Notes: generated by a model from the sequence alone, not told the origin. A stretch of DNA of 64,000 nt from Azospira oryzae (GCF_004217225.1 NZ_SHKM01000002.1:253307-317306), one strand, 5' to 3'; shown: positions 27,627 to 35,531, numbered from the stretch's first letter. Made by a program: numbers and translations.

Positions 27627-28684
27627 TTCTCACCCGATTGATTGGTGCGAAGCCACTTCGCCCCTCGCCCCTTGCCTGTTGATTCGATCAACCCCTCTGA
27701 TTTCATCGCCCGCAGCACTAGTCGAACCATGTCCCGGCTCACGCCCGGGCAGGCTTCTTCAATTTCGGAAATCGAGAACGGCAGGGTGCGCCCCAGGACT
27801 TCCGCACGCACCCGGTCGCCTTTACTGCCACGGCCACGTTCGATGGTGCCGACACGCTCCTCGAACTCGCGGTAGGCCCGCAGCAAGGCGCCCCAGAAGT
27901 AGTCAAGCCAGGGCTTTACGTCGTGCAGCCCCTGGTGCCATCCCTGCGAACTGGCTTCCAGCGTCTCGTAATAGCTTTCCTTGGTGTCCTCGAAGATGCG
28001 TTCCAAACTGATGTAGCGGCCCACGGCATAGTCGAAGTGGTAGAGCAGCAGCAAGGTCAACAAGCGGGACATGCGACCGTTGCCATCCGGGAAGGGGTGG
28101 ATGCACAGGAAGTCGAGCATCGCCAGCGGCACCAGCACCAGCGGATCGGCTAGGTGCTGATCCAGTGCGGTGGCGTAGCGCCCGGTCAGATCGGCCATGG
28201 CCATGGGTGTGAGGTGTGCAGCAACTGGCTGGAAGCGCAACCGCGACGTGCCATCGGGATGGCGTTCGATGATGTCGTTGTTGGTGGCTTTCCAGCGTCC
28301 GCCCGCCTGCGGCATATAGCGGTACAGCAGGGTGTGCAGTTGCAGCACTACGCCTTCGCTGAAGGGCATGTGCGCGGCAGACTCGTGGATCAGGGCCAGG
28401 GCGTCACGGTAGCCGGCGATCTCCTGTTCGGAACGGCTCTTTGGCGTTGCATTGCGGATGACCAGAGACTTCAGCCGCGAGGGTGCGACGACAACGCCTT
28501 CCAGGCGGTTGGATGACTCGGTGGATTCGACTACCGCGATCTGGCGTAGCCCTTTGAGGGCTTCGGGCGAATGCGCGGCGTAGAGTTGCTGCTTACCCTG
28601 GTACTCGCCCAGTGTGCGCAACGTGGCGGCCTGGGTGCCATCGAAGCGAAGCGCGGCGAGGTACTCGGGTGTGAGCGAGTGCAT
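27623..28684 (-). CDS. Fic family protein with N-terminal inhibitory motif and C-terminal winged helix
   Basis: 353 residues. The Fic core motif HPFPDGNGRMSR (about 195-206) is complete, including catalytic His and the phosphate-binding GNGR. An N-terminal SSNRLEG (about 56-62) matches the [S/T]xxxE[G/N] inhibitory helix of self-restrained Fic AMP-transferases. The C-terminal 60 residues (SISEIEEACPGVSRDMVRLVLRAM) look like a winged helix-turn-helix. Fic enzymes transfer AMP from ATP to hydroxyl side chains. It is the first gene of the leftward defence operon, overlapping the helicase by 4 bases. A repeat-rich promoter region lies upstream, and the HTH could bind it. The target is unknown. 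Confidence 0.9.
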   Translation of the reverse strand: MHSLTPEYLAALRFDGTQAATLRTLGEYQGKQQLYAAHSPEALKGLRQIAVVESTESSNRLEGVVVAPSRLKSLVIRNATPKSRSEQEIAGYRDALALIHESAAHMPFSEGVVLQLHTLLYRYMPQAGGRWKATNNDIIERHPDGTSRLRFQPVAAHLTPMAMADLTGRYATALDQHLADPLVLVPLAMLDFLCIHPFPDGNGRMSRLLTLLLLYHFDYAVGRYISLERIFEDTKESYYETLEASSQGWHQGLHDVKPWLDYFWGALLRAYREFEERVGTIERGRGSKGDRVRAEVLGRTLPFSISEIEEACPGVSRDMVRLVLRAMKSEGLIESTGKGRGAKWLRTNQSGEK

Positions 28685-28897
28685 GGAAATGTAAGCCCAG
28701 GCTGTCTAAATGGGGTAATCATAGCCTTTAAATGGGGCATTGTCTCTAGAAATACCTCATTAAAGGTGTTTGATTACCCCATTTCATGAACGTAGGCCCG
28801 GTCGCGCGGGGCCGGCATGGCCGACCAGGAAGGAAACGCCTAAAAGGGGTAATAATTTCACAATTACCCTATTTCCCCCATTGTTTACCCCATTTCC
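28685..28897 (-). promoter_or_regulatory. Promoter and operator-like repeat cluster of the defence operon
   Basis: Minus-strand promoter: GAGACA (28741-28746) and TATGAT (28718-28723) with a 17-bp spacer, 34 bases before the Fic start. Copies of AAATGGGGTAATCA surround it. One is at 28708-28721, overlapping the -10 edge; its exact 14-bp reverse complement is at 28771-28784; a shorter AAATGGGGCA lies in the spacer (28730-28739). Variants follow at 28842-28855, 28862-28874 and 28884-28897. This arrangement suggests cooperative repression. No dedicated repressor gene is present, so the Fic winged helix or a host factor is the candidate binder. Confidence 0.65.
28708..28784. repeat. Perfect 14-bp inverted repeat flanking the Fic promoter
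   Basis: AAATGGGGTAATCA at 28708-28721 and TGATTACCCCATTT at 28771-28784 are exact reverse complements with a 49-bp gap that contains the predicted -35, spacer and a partial third copy. Confidence 0.85.
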
Positions 28898-29017
28898 AGG
28901 CCCAACTCAGGGCAAAGGCAAACGGCAAGGGAACGGCACTCAAGGGACAACGGCCCTATCCAGAAAAGGAAAAGGCCGCCCTGTCCATTGGTTCTGCAAC
29001 ACCCAGCCAACTCTTTC

Positions 29018-30229
29018 CTATGCCGTGCCGCTGCCCTCCGCCGCACCCAGATAGTCCGCCCAGTCCTGCAACAGCGTCCTTCTCTGATCCAGCAGCAGCG
29101 CCTTGTTATACGTCGCCCGCACCTTGTTGCTTTCAACGTGGGCAAGCTGCCGCTCGATTGCATCAGGCCGGTATCCGTTCTCATTGGCCCAGGTTGAAAA
29201 GGTCGTCCGCCAGCAATGCGGCGTTGTGCCCCGGCCCAGGTTCATGTCGCGCATGGCGTAGGTCAACCGGTTGGGCGTAGTAAAGCCCTTGCCGCTCCGG
29301 TGTGGGAACAGATAGCGGCCACCACCCGTGATGCACTGCAAGCCCTTCAGCACGGCAATGGCCTGTGCAGACAACGGGCTGACATGATCGCGCCGCGCTT
29401 TCATCTTCGCCGCAGGCCGACGCCACAGTGCATCCTCAAAGTCGAACTCGTCCCACTCGGCATCCGCCGCTTCCCCTGGACGGCAAGCGGTCAGAGCAAT
29501 CAACCGCAGACACAACGAAGTTTCCGGATAGCCCCGGTAACCGCGCAACTCCTGATAGAACTTCTGGATTTGCTCTCGCGTCATCGCCGCCTTGCTCTCG
29601 CTGAACGGCACGCGCAGCAGCCCGCGAAGACTGGGAATTGGATTGGCCTCTACCAGGCCACGCACCACCGCAAACTCGAAGATCGCCGAAAGATCACCTT
29701 TGACGTGAATGGCCGCCCATGCGCCATGGGCCTTGCACTCTTCCAACAGCGGACGAATCTGCTTCACGCCGATATCGCTCATCGGCATCCCGTCAAACTT
29801 CGGCGACAGGTACTTCCTGATGCGGGACTCTTTCGTGCGGTAGGAGCTGAGCGCAAAGACTGGCTTGATCTCGGCCAAGTACGCCTGTGCCACCTTGGCG
29901 AACGAGCTTTCCTTTGCGCGCTTGCGTTCCTCCAGCGCTTCAAGGTTGCGCTGCTTGACCTGCTGCCGTTCATGGGCAGGATGAATGCCTTGCTTGACCA
30001 AGGCGCGGGCCTTCTCTCGAACCGCTCGCGCCTCTGCAAGACTTACTTGAGGAAAGCCGCCAATGGCAAAGAGGTTCTCCTTGCCTTGCATCCGGTACTT
30101 CCACCGCCAGAGCTTGCCGCCGGTGGGCTTGACCAGCAGGAACAGGCCCCCGCCGTCTGAAAGTTTCCAGTCTCGATCAGTTGGTTTGGCTGCCTTGACC
30201 TTGGCATCAGTGAGTAGATTCTCGGGCAT
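29018..30229 (-). CDS. P4-type (DUF4102) tyrosine integrase of the island
   Basis: 403 residues. The N-terminal LTDAKVKAAKPTDRDWKLSD with FLLVKPTGGKLWRWKY is the arm-binding DUF4102 domain of P4-like integrases. A SAM-like core domain follows, then the catalytic domain with Arg in TACRPGEAADAEW, HCWR (HxxR), LAHVE and the nucleophile Tyr in RATYNKALL. It lies at the island end, reading away from ychF, with GTACCCCCA arm-like repeats just upstream. The ATG at 30229 is the natural start of the family. P4-type integrases usually target tRNA genes; here the att core lies in ychF. It is presumably responsible for insertion and excision of the island. Confidence 0.94.
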   Translation of the reverse strand: MPENLLTDAKVKAAKPTDRDWKLSDGGGLFLLVKPTGGKLWRWKYRMQGKENLFAIGGFPQVSLAEARAVREKARALVKQGIHPAHERQQVKQRNLEALEERKRAKESSFAKVAQAYLAEIKPVFALSSYRTKESRIRKYLSPKFDGMPMSDIGVKQIRPLLEECKAHGAWAAIHVKGDLSAIFEFAVVRGLVEANPIPSLRGLLRVPFSESKAAMTREQIQKFYQELRGYRGYPETSLCLRLIALTACRPGEAADAEWDEFDFEDALWRRPAAKMKARRDHVSPLSAQAIAVLKGLQCITGGGRYLFPHRSGKGFTTPNRLTYAMRDMNLGRGTTPHCWRTTFSTWANENGYRPDAIERQLAHVESNKVRATYNKALLLDQRRTLLQDWADYLGAAEGSGTA

Positions 30230-30253
30230 CGTTGGACTCCACTGCGGGGAGAT

Positions 30254-30296
30254 GTACCCCCACGGTTGAACACGAGTACCCCCAACGCTACCCCCG
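30254..30296. repeat. Putative integrase arm sites, right end
   Basis: GTACCCCCA at 30254-30262 and 30276-30284 and a variant CTACCCCCG at 30288-30296, directly upstream of the integrase start. They match the copies at 12172-12192 near the other end. Spacing is 22 and 12 bases. Arm-site function is inferred. Confidence 0.55.
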
Positions 30297-30425
30297 ATTT
30301 TTTCAGACCTCGATGAACAATAGGAACGCTCAGTAGACCGTATTGTTTACGCAACCCATTGATTTACAAAGGGCCAATCTATCTACCAAGCGCTACTGAG
30401 CGCCACCGAGATCCAGCAAAAATCG

Positions 30426-30436
30426 TCAGACGTTGA
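30426..30436 (+). repeat. Right attachment core (attR), inside the ychF 3' end
   Basis: TCAGACGTTGA, identical to 12068-12078. On the minus strand it spells the last codons and TGA stop of ychF, so insertion keeps the protein intact. Confidence 0.75.
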
Positions 30437-31517
30437 ACAGGAAGTTCATGACGTCGCCGTCCTGCACCACGTATTCCTTACCTTCGGAGCGCATCTTGCC
30501 GGCTTCCTTGGCGCCCTGCTCGCCCTTGAAGGCGATGAAGTCGGCGTAGGCGATGGTCTGGGCCCGGATGAAGCCCTTCTCGAAGTCGGTGTGGATGACG
30601 CCGGCGGCCTGGGGGGCAGTGTCGCCCTTGTGGATGGTCCAGGCGCGTACTTCCTTGACCCCGGCGGTGAAGTAGGTCTGCAGGCCGAGCAGGTCGTAGC
30701 CGGCGCGGATGAGACGGTTGAGGCCCGGCTCCTCCAGACCCAGGTCGGCCAGGAAGGCCTGCTTGTCCTCGTCTTCCAGATCCGCCAGTTCTTCCTCGAT
30801 CTTGGCGCACACGGCCACCACGGGAGCGCCTTCCTTGGCGGCATGTTCGCGCAGGCGGTCCAGGTGGGGATTGTTCTCGAAGCCGTCTTCCATGACGTTG
30901 CCCACGTACATGGCGGGCTTCACGGTGAGCAGGCAGAGGGGCTTGACGATGAGCTTGTCGTCGTCGGACAGGCCGGCGGTGCGGGCCGGCTTGCCTTCGT
31001 TGAGGTGGGGCAGCAGCTTTTCCAGCACGGCCACCAGCTTCTGGGCTTCCTTGTCGCCGGACTTGGCCTTCTTGCCGTCCCGGGCGATGGTGCGCTCCAC
31101 CACGGCCAGGTCGGCCAGGGCCAGCTCGGTGATGATGGTCTCGATGTCGGCGATGGGATCCACCTTGCCGGAGACGTGCACCACATTGGGGTCGTCGAAA
31201 CAGCGCACCACGTTCACGATGGCATCGGTTTCCCGGATGTTGGCCAGGAACTGGTTGCCCAGGCCTTCGCCCTTGGAGGCGCCGGCCACCAGGCCTGCGA
31301 TGTCCACGAACTCGACGATGGCCGGCTGCATGCGCTGGGGTTTGACGATCTCGGCCAGGGCCGCCATGCGGGGATCGGGCACTTCAACGATGCCCACATT
31401 GGGCTCGATGGTGCAGAAGGGGTAGTTGGCCGCTTCGATGCCCGCCTTGGTCAGGGCATTGAAGAGGGTGGATTTGCCGACGTTGGGCAGACCAACGATG
31501 CCGCATTTCAAGCTCAT
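30426..31517 (-). CDS. ychF: Redox-responsive ATPase YchF (Obg family)
   Basis: 363 residues. P-loop [12 protein letters not shown] (8-19), switch [16 protein letters not shown] (about 67-82) and the C-terminal TGS-like domain ending [11 protein letters not shown] are those of YchF, a ribosome-associated P-loop ATPase of the Obg family. The last codons and stop coincide with the island att core, so the coding sequence is complete although the downstream DNA is foreign. It lies 13 bases after pth in the order rplY-pth-ychF. Its natural terminator appears to lie at 12014-12047. Confidence 0.97.
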   Translation of the reverse strand: MSLKCGIVGLPNVGKSTLFNALTKAGIEAANYPFCTIEPNVGIVEVPDPRMAALAEIVKPQRMQPAIVEFVDIAGLVAGASKGEGLGNQFLANIRETDAIVNVVRCFDDPNVVHVSGKVDPIADIETIITELALADLAVVERTIARDGKKAKSGDKEAQKLVAVLEKLLPHLNEGKPARTAGLSDDDKLIVKPLCLLTVKPAMYVGNVMEDGFENNPHLDRLREHAAKEGAPVVAVCAKIEEELADLEDEDKQAFLADLGLEEPGLNRLIRAGYDLLGLQTYFTAGVKEVRAWTIHKGDTAPQAAGVIHTDFEKGFIRAQTIAYADFIAFKGEQGAKEAGKMRSEGKEYVVQDGDVMNFLFNV

Positions 31518-31530
31518 GGTGTTTTCCTTG

Positions 31531-32109
31531 CTAAACGGTTTTGCCGTGTAACTGTTGTTGGGCGGCGGCGAAATCGCCGGCGGCGATGCGGGGCCAGGCC
31601 AGCAGGCAGCGGTCGATGGCCTTGTCGATTTCCGTCTGCTCCTCGGCCCGGGGGCGATGCAGGACGAAATCGACGACTTCCTGCTTCAGGTTGAGGCTGC
31701 GGGGGTGGCCGATCCCCAGGCGCAGGCGCCAGAAATTGGGACTGCCGAGCTGGGCCTGGATGTCCTTGAGGCCGTTGTGGCCGCCGTTGCCGCCGCCCTG
31801 CTTGAGGCGGATGGCACCGGGCATCAGGTCCAGTTCGTCATGCACCACCAGCACCTCTTCCGGTTCGATCTTGTAGAAGCGGGCCAGGGCCGCCACCGCA
31901 TGGCCGGAACGGTTCATGAAGGTGGTGGGCTGCAGCAGCCAGGTATCACCGGCCCGGGCGGCCAGGCCGAGGAACTTGCTCTGGGGCGCCAAGCTGACCT
32001 TGAGGTCCCGGGCCAGGCGGTCCACCAGCCAGAAGCCCGCATTGTGCCGGGTATCTTCGTATTCCGCGCCGGGGTTGCCGAGGCCAACGATGAGACGGGG
32101 TGCGTTCAC
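31531..32109 (-). CDS. pth: Peptidyl-tRNA hydrolase
   Basis: 192 residues. Pth recycles peptidyl-tRNA released from stalled ribosomes. [22 protein letters not shown] contains the catalytic His, followed by [12 protein letters not shown] and [27 protein letters not shown], the family signatures. Length is normal. It lies between rplY and ychF; a hairpin with a T-rich tail after rplY lies just upstream, so expression may be partly uncoupled from rplY. Confidence 0.97.
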   Translation of the reverse strand: MNAPRLIVGLGNPGAEYEDTRHNAGFWLVDRLARDLKVSLAPQSKFLGLAARAGDTWLLQPTTFMNRSGHAVAALARFYKIEPEEVLVVHDELDLMPGAIRLKQGGGNGGHNGLKDIQAQLGSPNFWRLRLGIGHPRSLNLKQEVVDFVLHRPRAEEQTEIDKAIDRCLLAWPRIAAGDFAAAQQQLHGKTV

Positions 32110-32120
32110 TGGAAAGACTC

Positions 32121-32160
32121 AAAAAATAAAGCCGCCGCGAGGGCTGAGCCCGGCGGCGGC
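32121..32160 (-). terminator. Terminator or attenuator after rplY
   Basis: On the minus strand the sequence GCCGCCGCC-GGGCTCAGCCC-TCGCGGCGGC folds into a long GC stem followed by TTTATTTTTT. It lies 24 bases after the rplY stop and 11 before the pth start. Confidence 0.85.
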
Positions 32161-32184
32161 TTCTTGCACGGTCAGACCGGAAGA

Positions 32185-32787
32185 TTAAGCAGCAGGAGCC
32201 GCTTCTTCGGCTGCGGCAGCGCCGCGCACGGTCATGATGGTGGCGACCACGGGGTTGTCCTGGCCGTGCTGCACCAGAGCCACGCCCTTGGGCAGCTTGA
32301 CGTCGGCGATGTGGATGGAGTGGCCGGCAGCCAGGTCCTTCAGGTCCACTTCGATGAACTCGGGCAGGTCGGCAGCCAGGCAGGTCACTTCCACTTCGTT
32401 CAGCACGTGGGAGACGATGCCGCCGCCCAGCTTGACGCCGGGAGCGATGTCAGCGTTCACGAAGTGCAGGGGCACCTTGGTGTGCAGCTTCTGGTTGGGA
32501 TCGACGCGCTGGAAGTCCACGTGCAGCACGATGGCCTTGTAGGGGTGAGCCTGGTAGTCGCGCAGCAGAACGGATTCCTTCTTGCCGTCGATGTTCAGGT
32601 TGATCAGGGAAGAGTGGAAGGCTTCCTTGCGCAGAGCCAGGTAGATGGCGTTGTGGTCCACCTCGATGGAGATGGGGGCAGCGGTACCACCGTAGACGAT
32701 GCCCGGGACCTTGCCGGCACGACGCAGGCGGCGGCTCGCTCCGGTGCCCTGGTCGTTGCGCTTATCGGCGTTGAATTCAAAGATCAT
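32185..32787 (-). CDS. rplY: 50S ribosomal protein L25 (general stress protein Ctc type)
   Basis: 200 residues from the ATG at 32787 (GGAG seven bases upstream); longer upstream frames are shadows of prs. The N-terminal L25 5S-rRNA-binding domain ([20 protein letters not shown]) is followed by the C-terminal TL5/Ctc beta domain ([20 protein letters not shown]) and an acidic, Ala-rich tail. This long Ctc form is usual in betaproteobacteria. It is expressed from prs, with 53 bases between them, and is followed by a terminator hairpin. Confidence 0.96.
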   Translation of the reverse strand: MIFEFNADKRNDQGTGASRRLRRAGKVPGIVYGGTAAPISIEVDHNAIYLALRKEAFHSSLINLNIDGKKESVLLRDYQAHPYKAIVLHVDFQRVDPNQKLHTKVPLHFVNADIAPGVKLGGGIVSHVLNEVEVTCLAADLPEFIEVDLKDLAAGHSIHIADVKLPKGVALVQHGQDNPVVATIMTVRGAAAAEEAAPAA

Positions 32788-32840
32788 GATGACTCCAAAG
32801 TAAAGACCCCGACCGCGACCAGCCGGGGGGTTGAGAAAAC

Positions 32841-33794
32841 TTATTCGATGAACAGGGAGGACACGGAGTCCTCGTTGCTGATGCGCCGGATGGTCTCGGC
32901 CAGCAGTTCGGCCACGGACAGCTGGCGGATGCGGGTACAGGCCATGGCATCGTCGCGCAGCGGAATGGTGTCGGTCACCACCAGTTCGTCCAGGTCGGAG
33001 GAATTGACCCGCTCCACAGCGGCGCCGGACAGCACCGGGTGGGTACAGTAGGCCACCACCTTCTGGGCGCCGTTGGCCTTGAGGGCAGAGGCGGCCTTGC
33101 ACAGGGTGCCGGCGGTGTCGACGATGTCGTCCATGATGATGCAGGTGCGGCCGTCCACTTCGCCGATGATGTTCATCACTTCGGAGACGTTGGCCTTGGG
33201 GCGACGCTTGTCGATGATGGCCAGGTCGCACTCCAGGCGCTTGGCCAGGGAACGGGCGCGGACCACGCCGCCGTGGTCGGGGGAGACCACCAGCAGGTTT
33301 TCGTGGTTCTGCTTCTGGATGTCTTCCAGCAGGATCGGCAGGGCGTAGACGTTATCCACCGGGATATCGAAGAAGCCCTGGATCTGCTCGGCATGCAGGT
33401 CCATGGTGAGGACCCGGTCCACGCCGGCGGCGGTCAGCAGGTCGGCCACCAGCTTGGCGGCGATGGGCACCCGGGAAGAACGGGAGCGGCGATCCTGGCG
33501 GGCGTAGCCGAAATAGGGGATGGCGGCGGTGATGCGACCGGCGGAGGCGCGCTTCAGCGCATCCACCATCACCAGCAGTTCCATCAGGGTATCGTTGGAG
33601 GGGGCACAGGTGGACTGCAGGATGAAGACGTCGTGACCACGCACGTGCTCTTCGATTTCCACGCTCACTTCCCCGTCGGAGAAGCGGCCTACGCTGGCAC
33701 GTCCCAGGGGACGGCGGCCCAGGCGGGAAACCACGTCGGCAGCCAACTTGGGATTAGCGTTGCCGGTAAAGACCATCAGGCTATTGAAAGCCAT
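32841..33794 (-). CDS. prs: Ribose-phosphate pyrophosphokinase
   Basis: 317 residues. PRPP synthetase makes 5-phosphoribosyl diphosphate from ribose 5-phosphate and ATP for nucleotide, His and Trp synthesis. Signatures: [16 protein letters not shown] (ATP loop), [16 protein letters not shown], the flexible-loop KRRPK region and the PRPP-binding [10 protein letters not shown]. Full length for a class I enzyme. It lies after ispE and tRNA-Gln and before rplY, a conserved betaproteobacterial order. Confidence 0.97.
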   Translation of the reverse strand: MAFNSLMVFTGNANPKLAADVVSRLGRRPLGRASVGRFSDGEVSVEIEEHVRGHDVFILQSTCAPSNDTLMELLVMVDALKRASAGRITAAIPYFGYARQDRRSRSSRVPIAAKLVADLLTAAGVDRVLTMDLHAEQIQGFFDIPVDNVYALPILLEDIQKQNHENLLVVSPDHGGVVRARSLAKRLECDLAIIDKRRPKANVSEVMNIIGEVDGRTCIIMDDIVDTAGTLCKAASALKANGAQKVVAYCTHPVLSGAAVERVNSSDLDELVVTDTIPLRDDAMACTRIRQLSVAELLAETIRRISNEDSVSSLFIE

Positions 33795-33817
33795 AGGGGC
33801 GCCCCCAGAAATGCAAT

Positions 33818-33841
33818 ACGGGCAGGTATGTACCTGCCCGT
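33818..33841. other. Perfect hairpin between tRNA-Gln and prs
   Basis: ACGGGCAGGTA/TACCTGCCCGT is an 11-bp perfect stem with a 2-base spacer, 15 bases after the tRNA 3' end on the minus strand and 23 bases before the prs start. There is no T tract. It could be a weak terminator or a tRNA 3' processing element. Confidence 0.5.
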
Positions 33842-33855
33842 TGTCTCGGAATTAT

Positions 33856-33932
33856 TGGCTGGGGAGGAAGGATTCGAACCTTCGCATGCCGGAATCAAAA
33901 TCCGGTGCCTTAACCAACTTGGCGACTCCCCA
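33856..33932 (-). tRNA. tRNA-Gln (anticodon TTG)
   Basis: 77 bases with encoded CCA. The acceptor stem TGGGGAG pairs with CTCCCCA. The anticodon stem CCGGA/TCCGG encloses loop TTTTGAT with anticodon TTG, reading CAA (and CAG by wobble). The T-arm GGTTCGAATCC is canonical. It lies between ispE and prs. Confidence 0.97.
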
Positions 33933-34037
33933 GTAACCGGTTTGGCGCTGCCGGACATCAGAACTGCTGCCGCCAGCGACTGGAAATCTGTGCCTGTCCC
34001 GCAACCTGCGTTGCGCTGCGTGACTAGCGAGGCGCGG

Positions 34038-34066
34038 ATATTACACAAAAAATTTCGGGCGGGCAA
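34038..34066 (-). promoter_or_regulatory. Candidate sigma-70 promoter for tRNA-Gln and prs
   Basis: Minus-strand TTGCCC (34061-34066) and TAATAT (34038-34043) with a 17-bp spacer, in a locally AT-rich stretch after ispE. It would start a transcript about 100 bases before tRNA-Gln. Each hexamer matches 4 of 6 consensus bases. Confidence 0.45.
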
Positions 34067-34104
34067 ATCTTTTGCCAAAAAACTTCGCCACCCACCCGGC
34101 CACC

Positions 34105-34956
34105 CTAGGGCAACAGTCCGTACAGGGGGTGGCTGTCCAGCCCGGGCGCCACCCAGCCCTGCATGTCGGGCGGCAGCTGGGCCAGGGCCGCCTCGGCCCC
34201 GGCCTGGTCCGGGAATTCGGCAAAGACGCAGGCCCCGGAGCCGCTCATGCGGGCCCGGCCGAAACGCTGCAGCCATGCCAGGTGCCGCGCCACCTCGGGA
34301 AAGCGGGCGCAGGCCACCGGCTCCAGATCGTTGCCGCCCAGGCCGGGCCGCCAATCGGCAGCCGCCATGGCCGGCGTGTCCCGCTTCAGTTCGGGAGCCC
34401 GGAAGATGTCCACGGTGGGCACCGCCACCGGCGGCTGCAGCACCAGATACCAGGCCGGCGTCGCCGGCACGGCCTGCAGCGCCTCGCCCACGCCCTCGGC
34501 GAAGGCGGTGCGGCCGAAGATGAAGACCGGCACATCGGCCCCCAGGGTCAGGCCCAGGGCCTGCAACCGTTCCCGGGACAGGCCCAGTTGCCACAGGTGG
34601 TTGAGGGCCAGCAGCACGGTGGCGGCGTCGGAACTGCCGCCTCCCAGGCCACCGCCCATGGGCAGCCGCTTCTCCAGGCGGATATCCGCCCCCCGGGTGC
34701 AGTTGGCCGCCTGCTGCAGGAGACGGGCGGCCCGCACGGTGAGGTCGCTCTCCTCCGGCACCCCGGGCAGGGGATTGAGCAGGCGCACCTGGCCGTCCTC
34801 CCGGGGCGCGAAGTGCAGGGTGTCGCCGTAATCGACGAAACGGAACAGGGTCTGCAGCAGGTGATAGCCGTCGGCGCGTCGGCCCACCACATGCAGGAAG
34901 AGATTGAGCTTGGCCGGCGCCGGGTAGGCGCTGCCCCAGGTCCAGGCCGGGTTCAT
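34105..34956 (-). CDS. ispE: 4-diphosphocytidyl-2-C-methyl-D-erythritol kinase
   Basis: 283 residues from the ATG at 34956. IspE phosphorylates CDP-methylerythritol in the MEP isoprenoid pathway. GHMP kinase features: YPAPAKLNLFLHVVGRR at the start, LPMGGGLGGGSSDAAT (ATP loop) at about 92 and MSGSGACVFAEF near the C-terminus. The start overlaps the lolB stop by 4 bases (ATGA), so translation is coupled. The lolB-ispE-prs linkage is widespread in beta- and gammaproteobacteria. Confidence 0.96.
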   Translation of the reverse strand: MNPAWTWGSAYPAPAKLNLFLHVVGRRADGYHLLQTLFRFVDYGDTLHFAPREDGQVRLLNPLPGVPEESDLTVRAARLLQQAANCTRGADIRLEKRLPMGGGLGGGSSDAATVLLALNHLWQLGLSRERLQALGLTLGADVPVFIFGRTAFAEGVGEALQAVPATPAWYLVLQPPVAVPTVDIFRAPELKRDTPAMAAADWRPGLGGNDLEPVACARFPEVARHLAWLQRFGRARMSGSGACVFAEFPDQAGAEAALAQLPPDMQGWVAPGLDSHPLYGLLP

Positions 34957-35528
34957 TGGGCGCTCCAGTCGTCGATGCGCAACTTCAGCTCCAGGGCTTC
35001 GCCCCGTCGGGCCGTCAGCCGCACCGGCAGGGCCTGGGGACTGGGGTTGTCGCCGTAGTCGTAGTCGATGCTCCAGCCGGCCTCCTGCAGGCGCAGCAGG
35101 CGGCCGGCGCCGTCGCGCTCCGCCGCCCCTGCCGGGGCGGCACGGGCCAGCAACCATTCGCCCATGCCGGCCACCGGCAGGGGATAGCCCAGCACGTCGG
35201 CCACCAGCTGGTCCGCATCGGCAGCCTGGAATTCCTTCTGGTCGGCCGTCACCAGACGGGCAACGCCGGGACGGCGGCTGATCTCTGCCGCGCCCTGGCC
35301 GAAGGGATTCATGAGGAAGATGTCGTCGCCTTCAGGGGCATGGCGCCAGGCGATCTTGCCGGAGTAACTGGCCTGTTCGTAGCGCAGGGAAAAACGCCCC
35401 TCGATCTGGAAGGACTGCAAGGTTTCCCGCGCCACGGCGGGCACGGCATAGCGCTCCGGCACGGTGCTGCAGGCGGCGAGCAGGGCCAGGAGCGCTCCGG
35501 CGCCTAAACGGAGAAATGCGGCGACCAC
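34953..35528 (-). CDS. lolB: Outer-membrane lipoprotein LolB
   Basis: 191 residues. The signal peptide ends in a lipobox LLAAC (lipidated Cys20). The mature protein has the LolB barrel pattern: LQSFQIEGRFSLRYEQASYSGKIAWRH, IFLMNPFGQGAAEI, WSIDYDYGDNPSPQALPVRL. LolB receives lipoproteins from LolA and inserts them into the outer membrane. It overlaps ispE by 4 bases and begins 3 bases after the TPR gene stop. Confidence 0.92.
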   Translation of the reverse strand: MVAAFLRLGAGALLALLAACSTVPERYAVPAVARETLQSFQIEGRFSLRYEQASYSGKIAWRHAPEGDDIFLMNPFGQGAAEISRRPGVARLVTADQKEFQAADADQLVADVLGYPLPVAGMGEWLLARAAPAGAAERDGAGRLLRLQEAGWSIDYDYGDNPSPQALPVRLTARRGEALELKLRIDDWSAQ

Positions 35529-35531
35529 GGA

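Larger units (their letters stand above)
12068..30436. mobile_element. Genomic (defence) island integrated at the 3' end of ychF
   Basis: About 18.4 kb between two copies of TCAGACGTTGA. It contains an ICE-type replication gene, two tyrosine recombinases and six defence genes. GC is visibly lower than in the flanks, especially over 15000-19500. The integrase at 29018-30229 lies next to the ychF end. GTACCCCCA repeats lie just inside both ends, as arm sites would. No conjugation genes are present, so it is a non-self-transmissible island or an ICE remnant. The boundaries are inferred from the repeat and the displaced terminator. Confidence 0.82.

Noticed and set aside
14981-28684. Assignment of the methylase/helicase block to BREX, DISARM or type I restriction
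   Set aside because: PglZ, BrxC and BrxL, DrmA and DrmB, and HsdR/HsdS are all absent; only general enzyme classes are shared.
28708-28897. Repeat cluster considered as a CRISPR array
   Set aside because: Copies are short, degenerate, in both orientations and irregularly spaced around a promoter; no cas genes are present.
28786-29280. Plus-strand open frame of 164 codons between Fic and the integrase
   Set aside because: It overlaps the operator region and the integrase gene on the other strand and has no recognisable product or ribosome site.
33856-33932. tRNA-Gln as the island attachment site
   Set aside because: It lies outside the island, has no repeat of its 3' end at the other border, and the ychF-end repeat with the displaced terminator explains the borders better.
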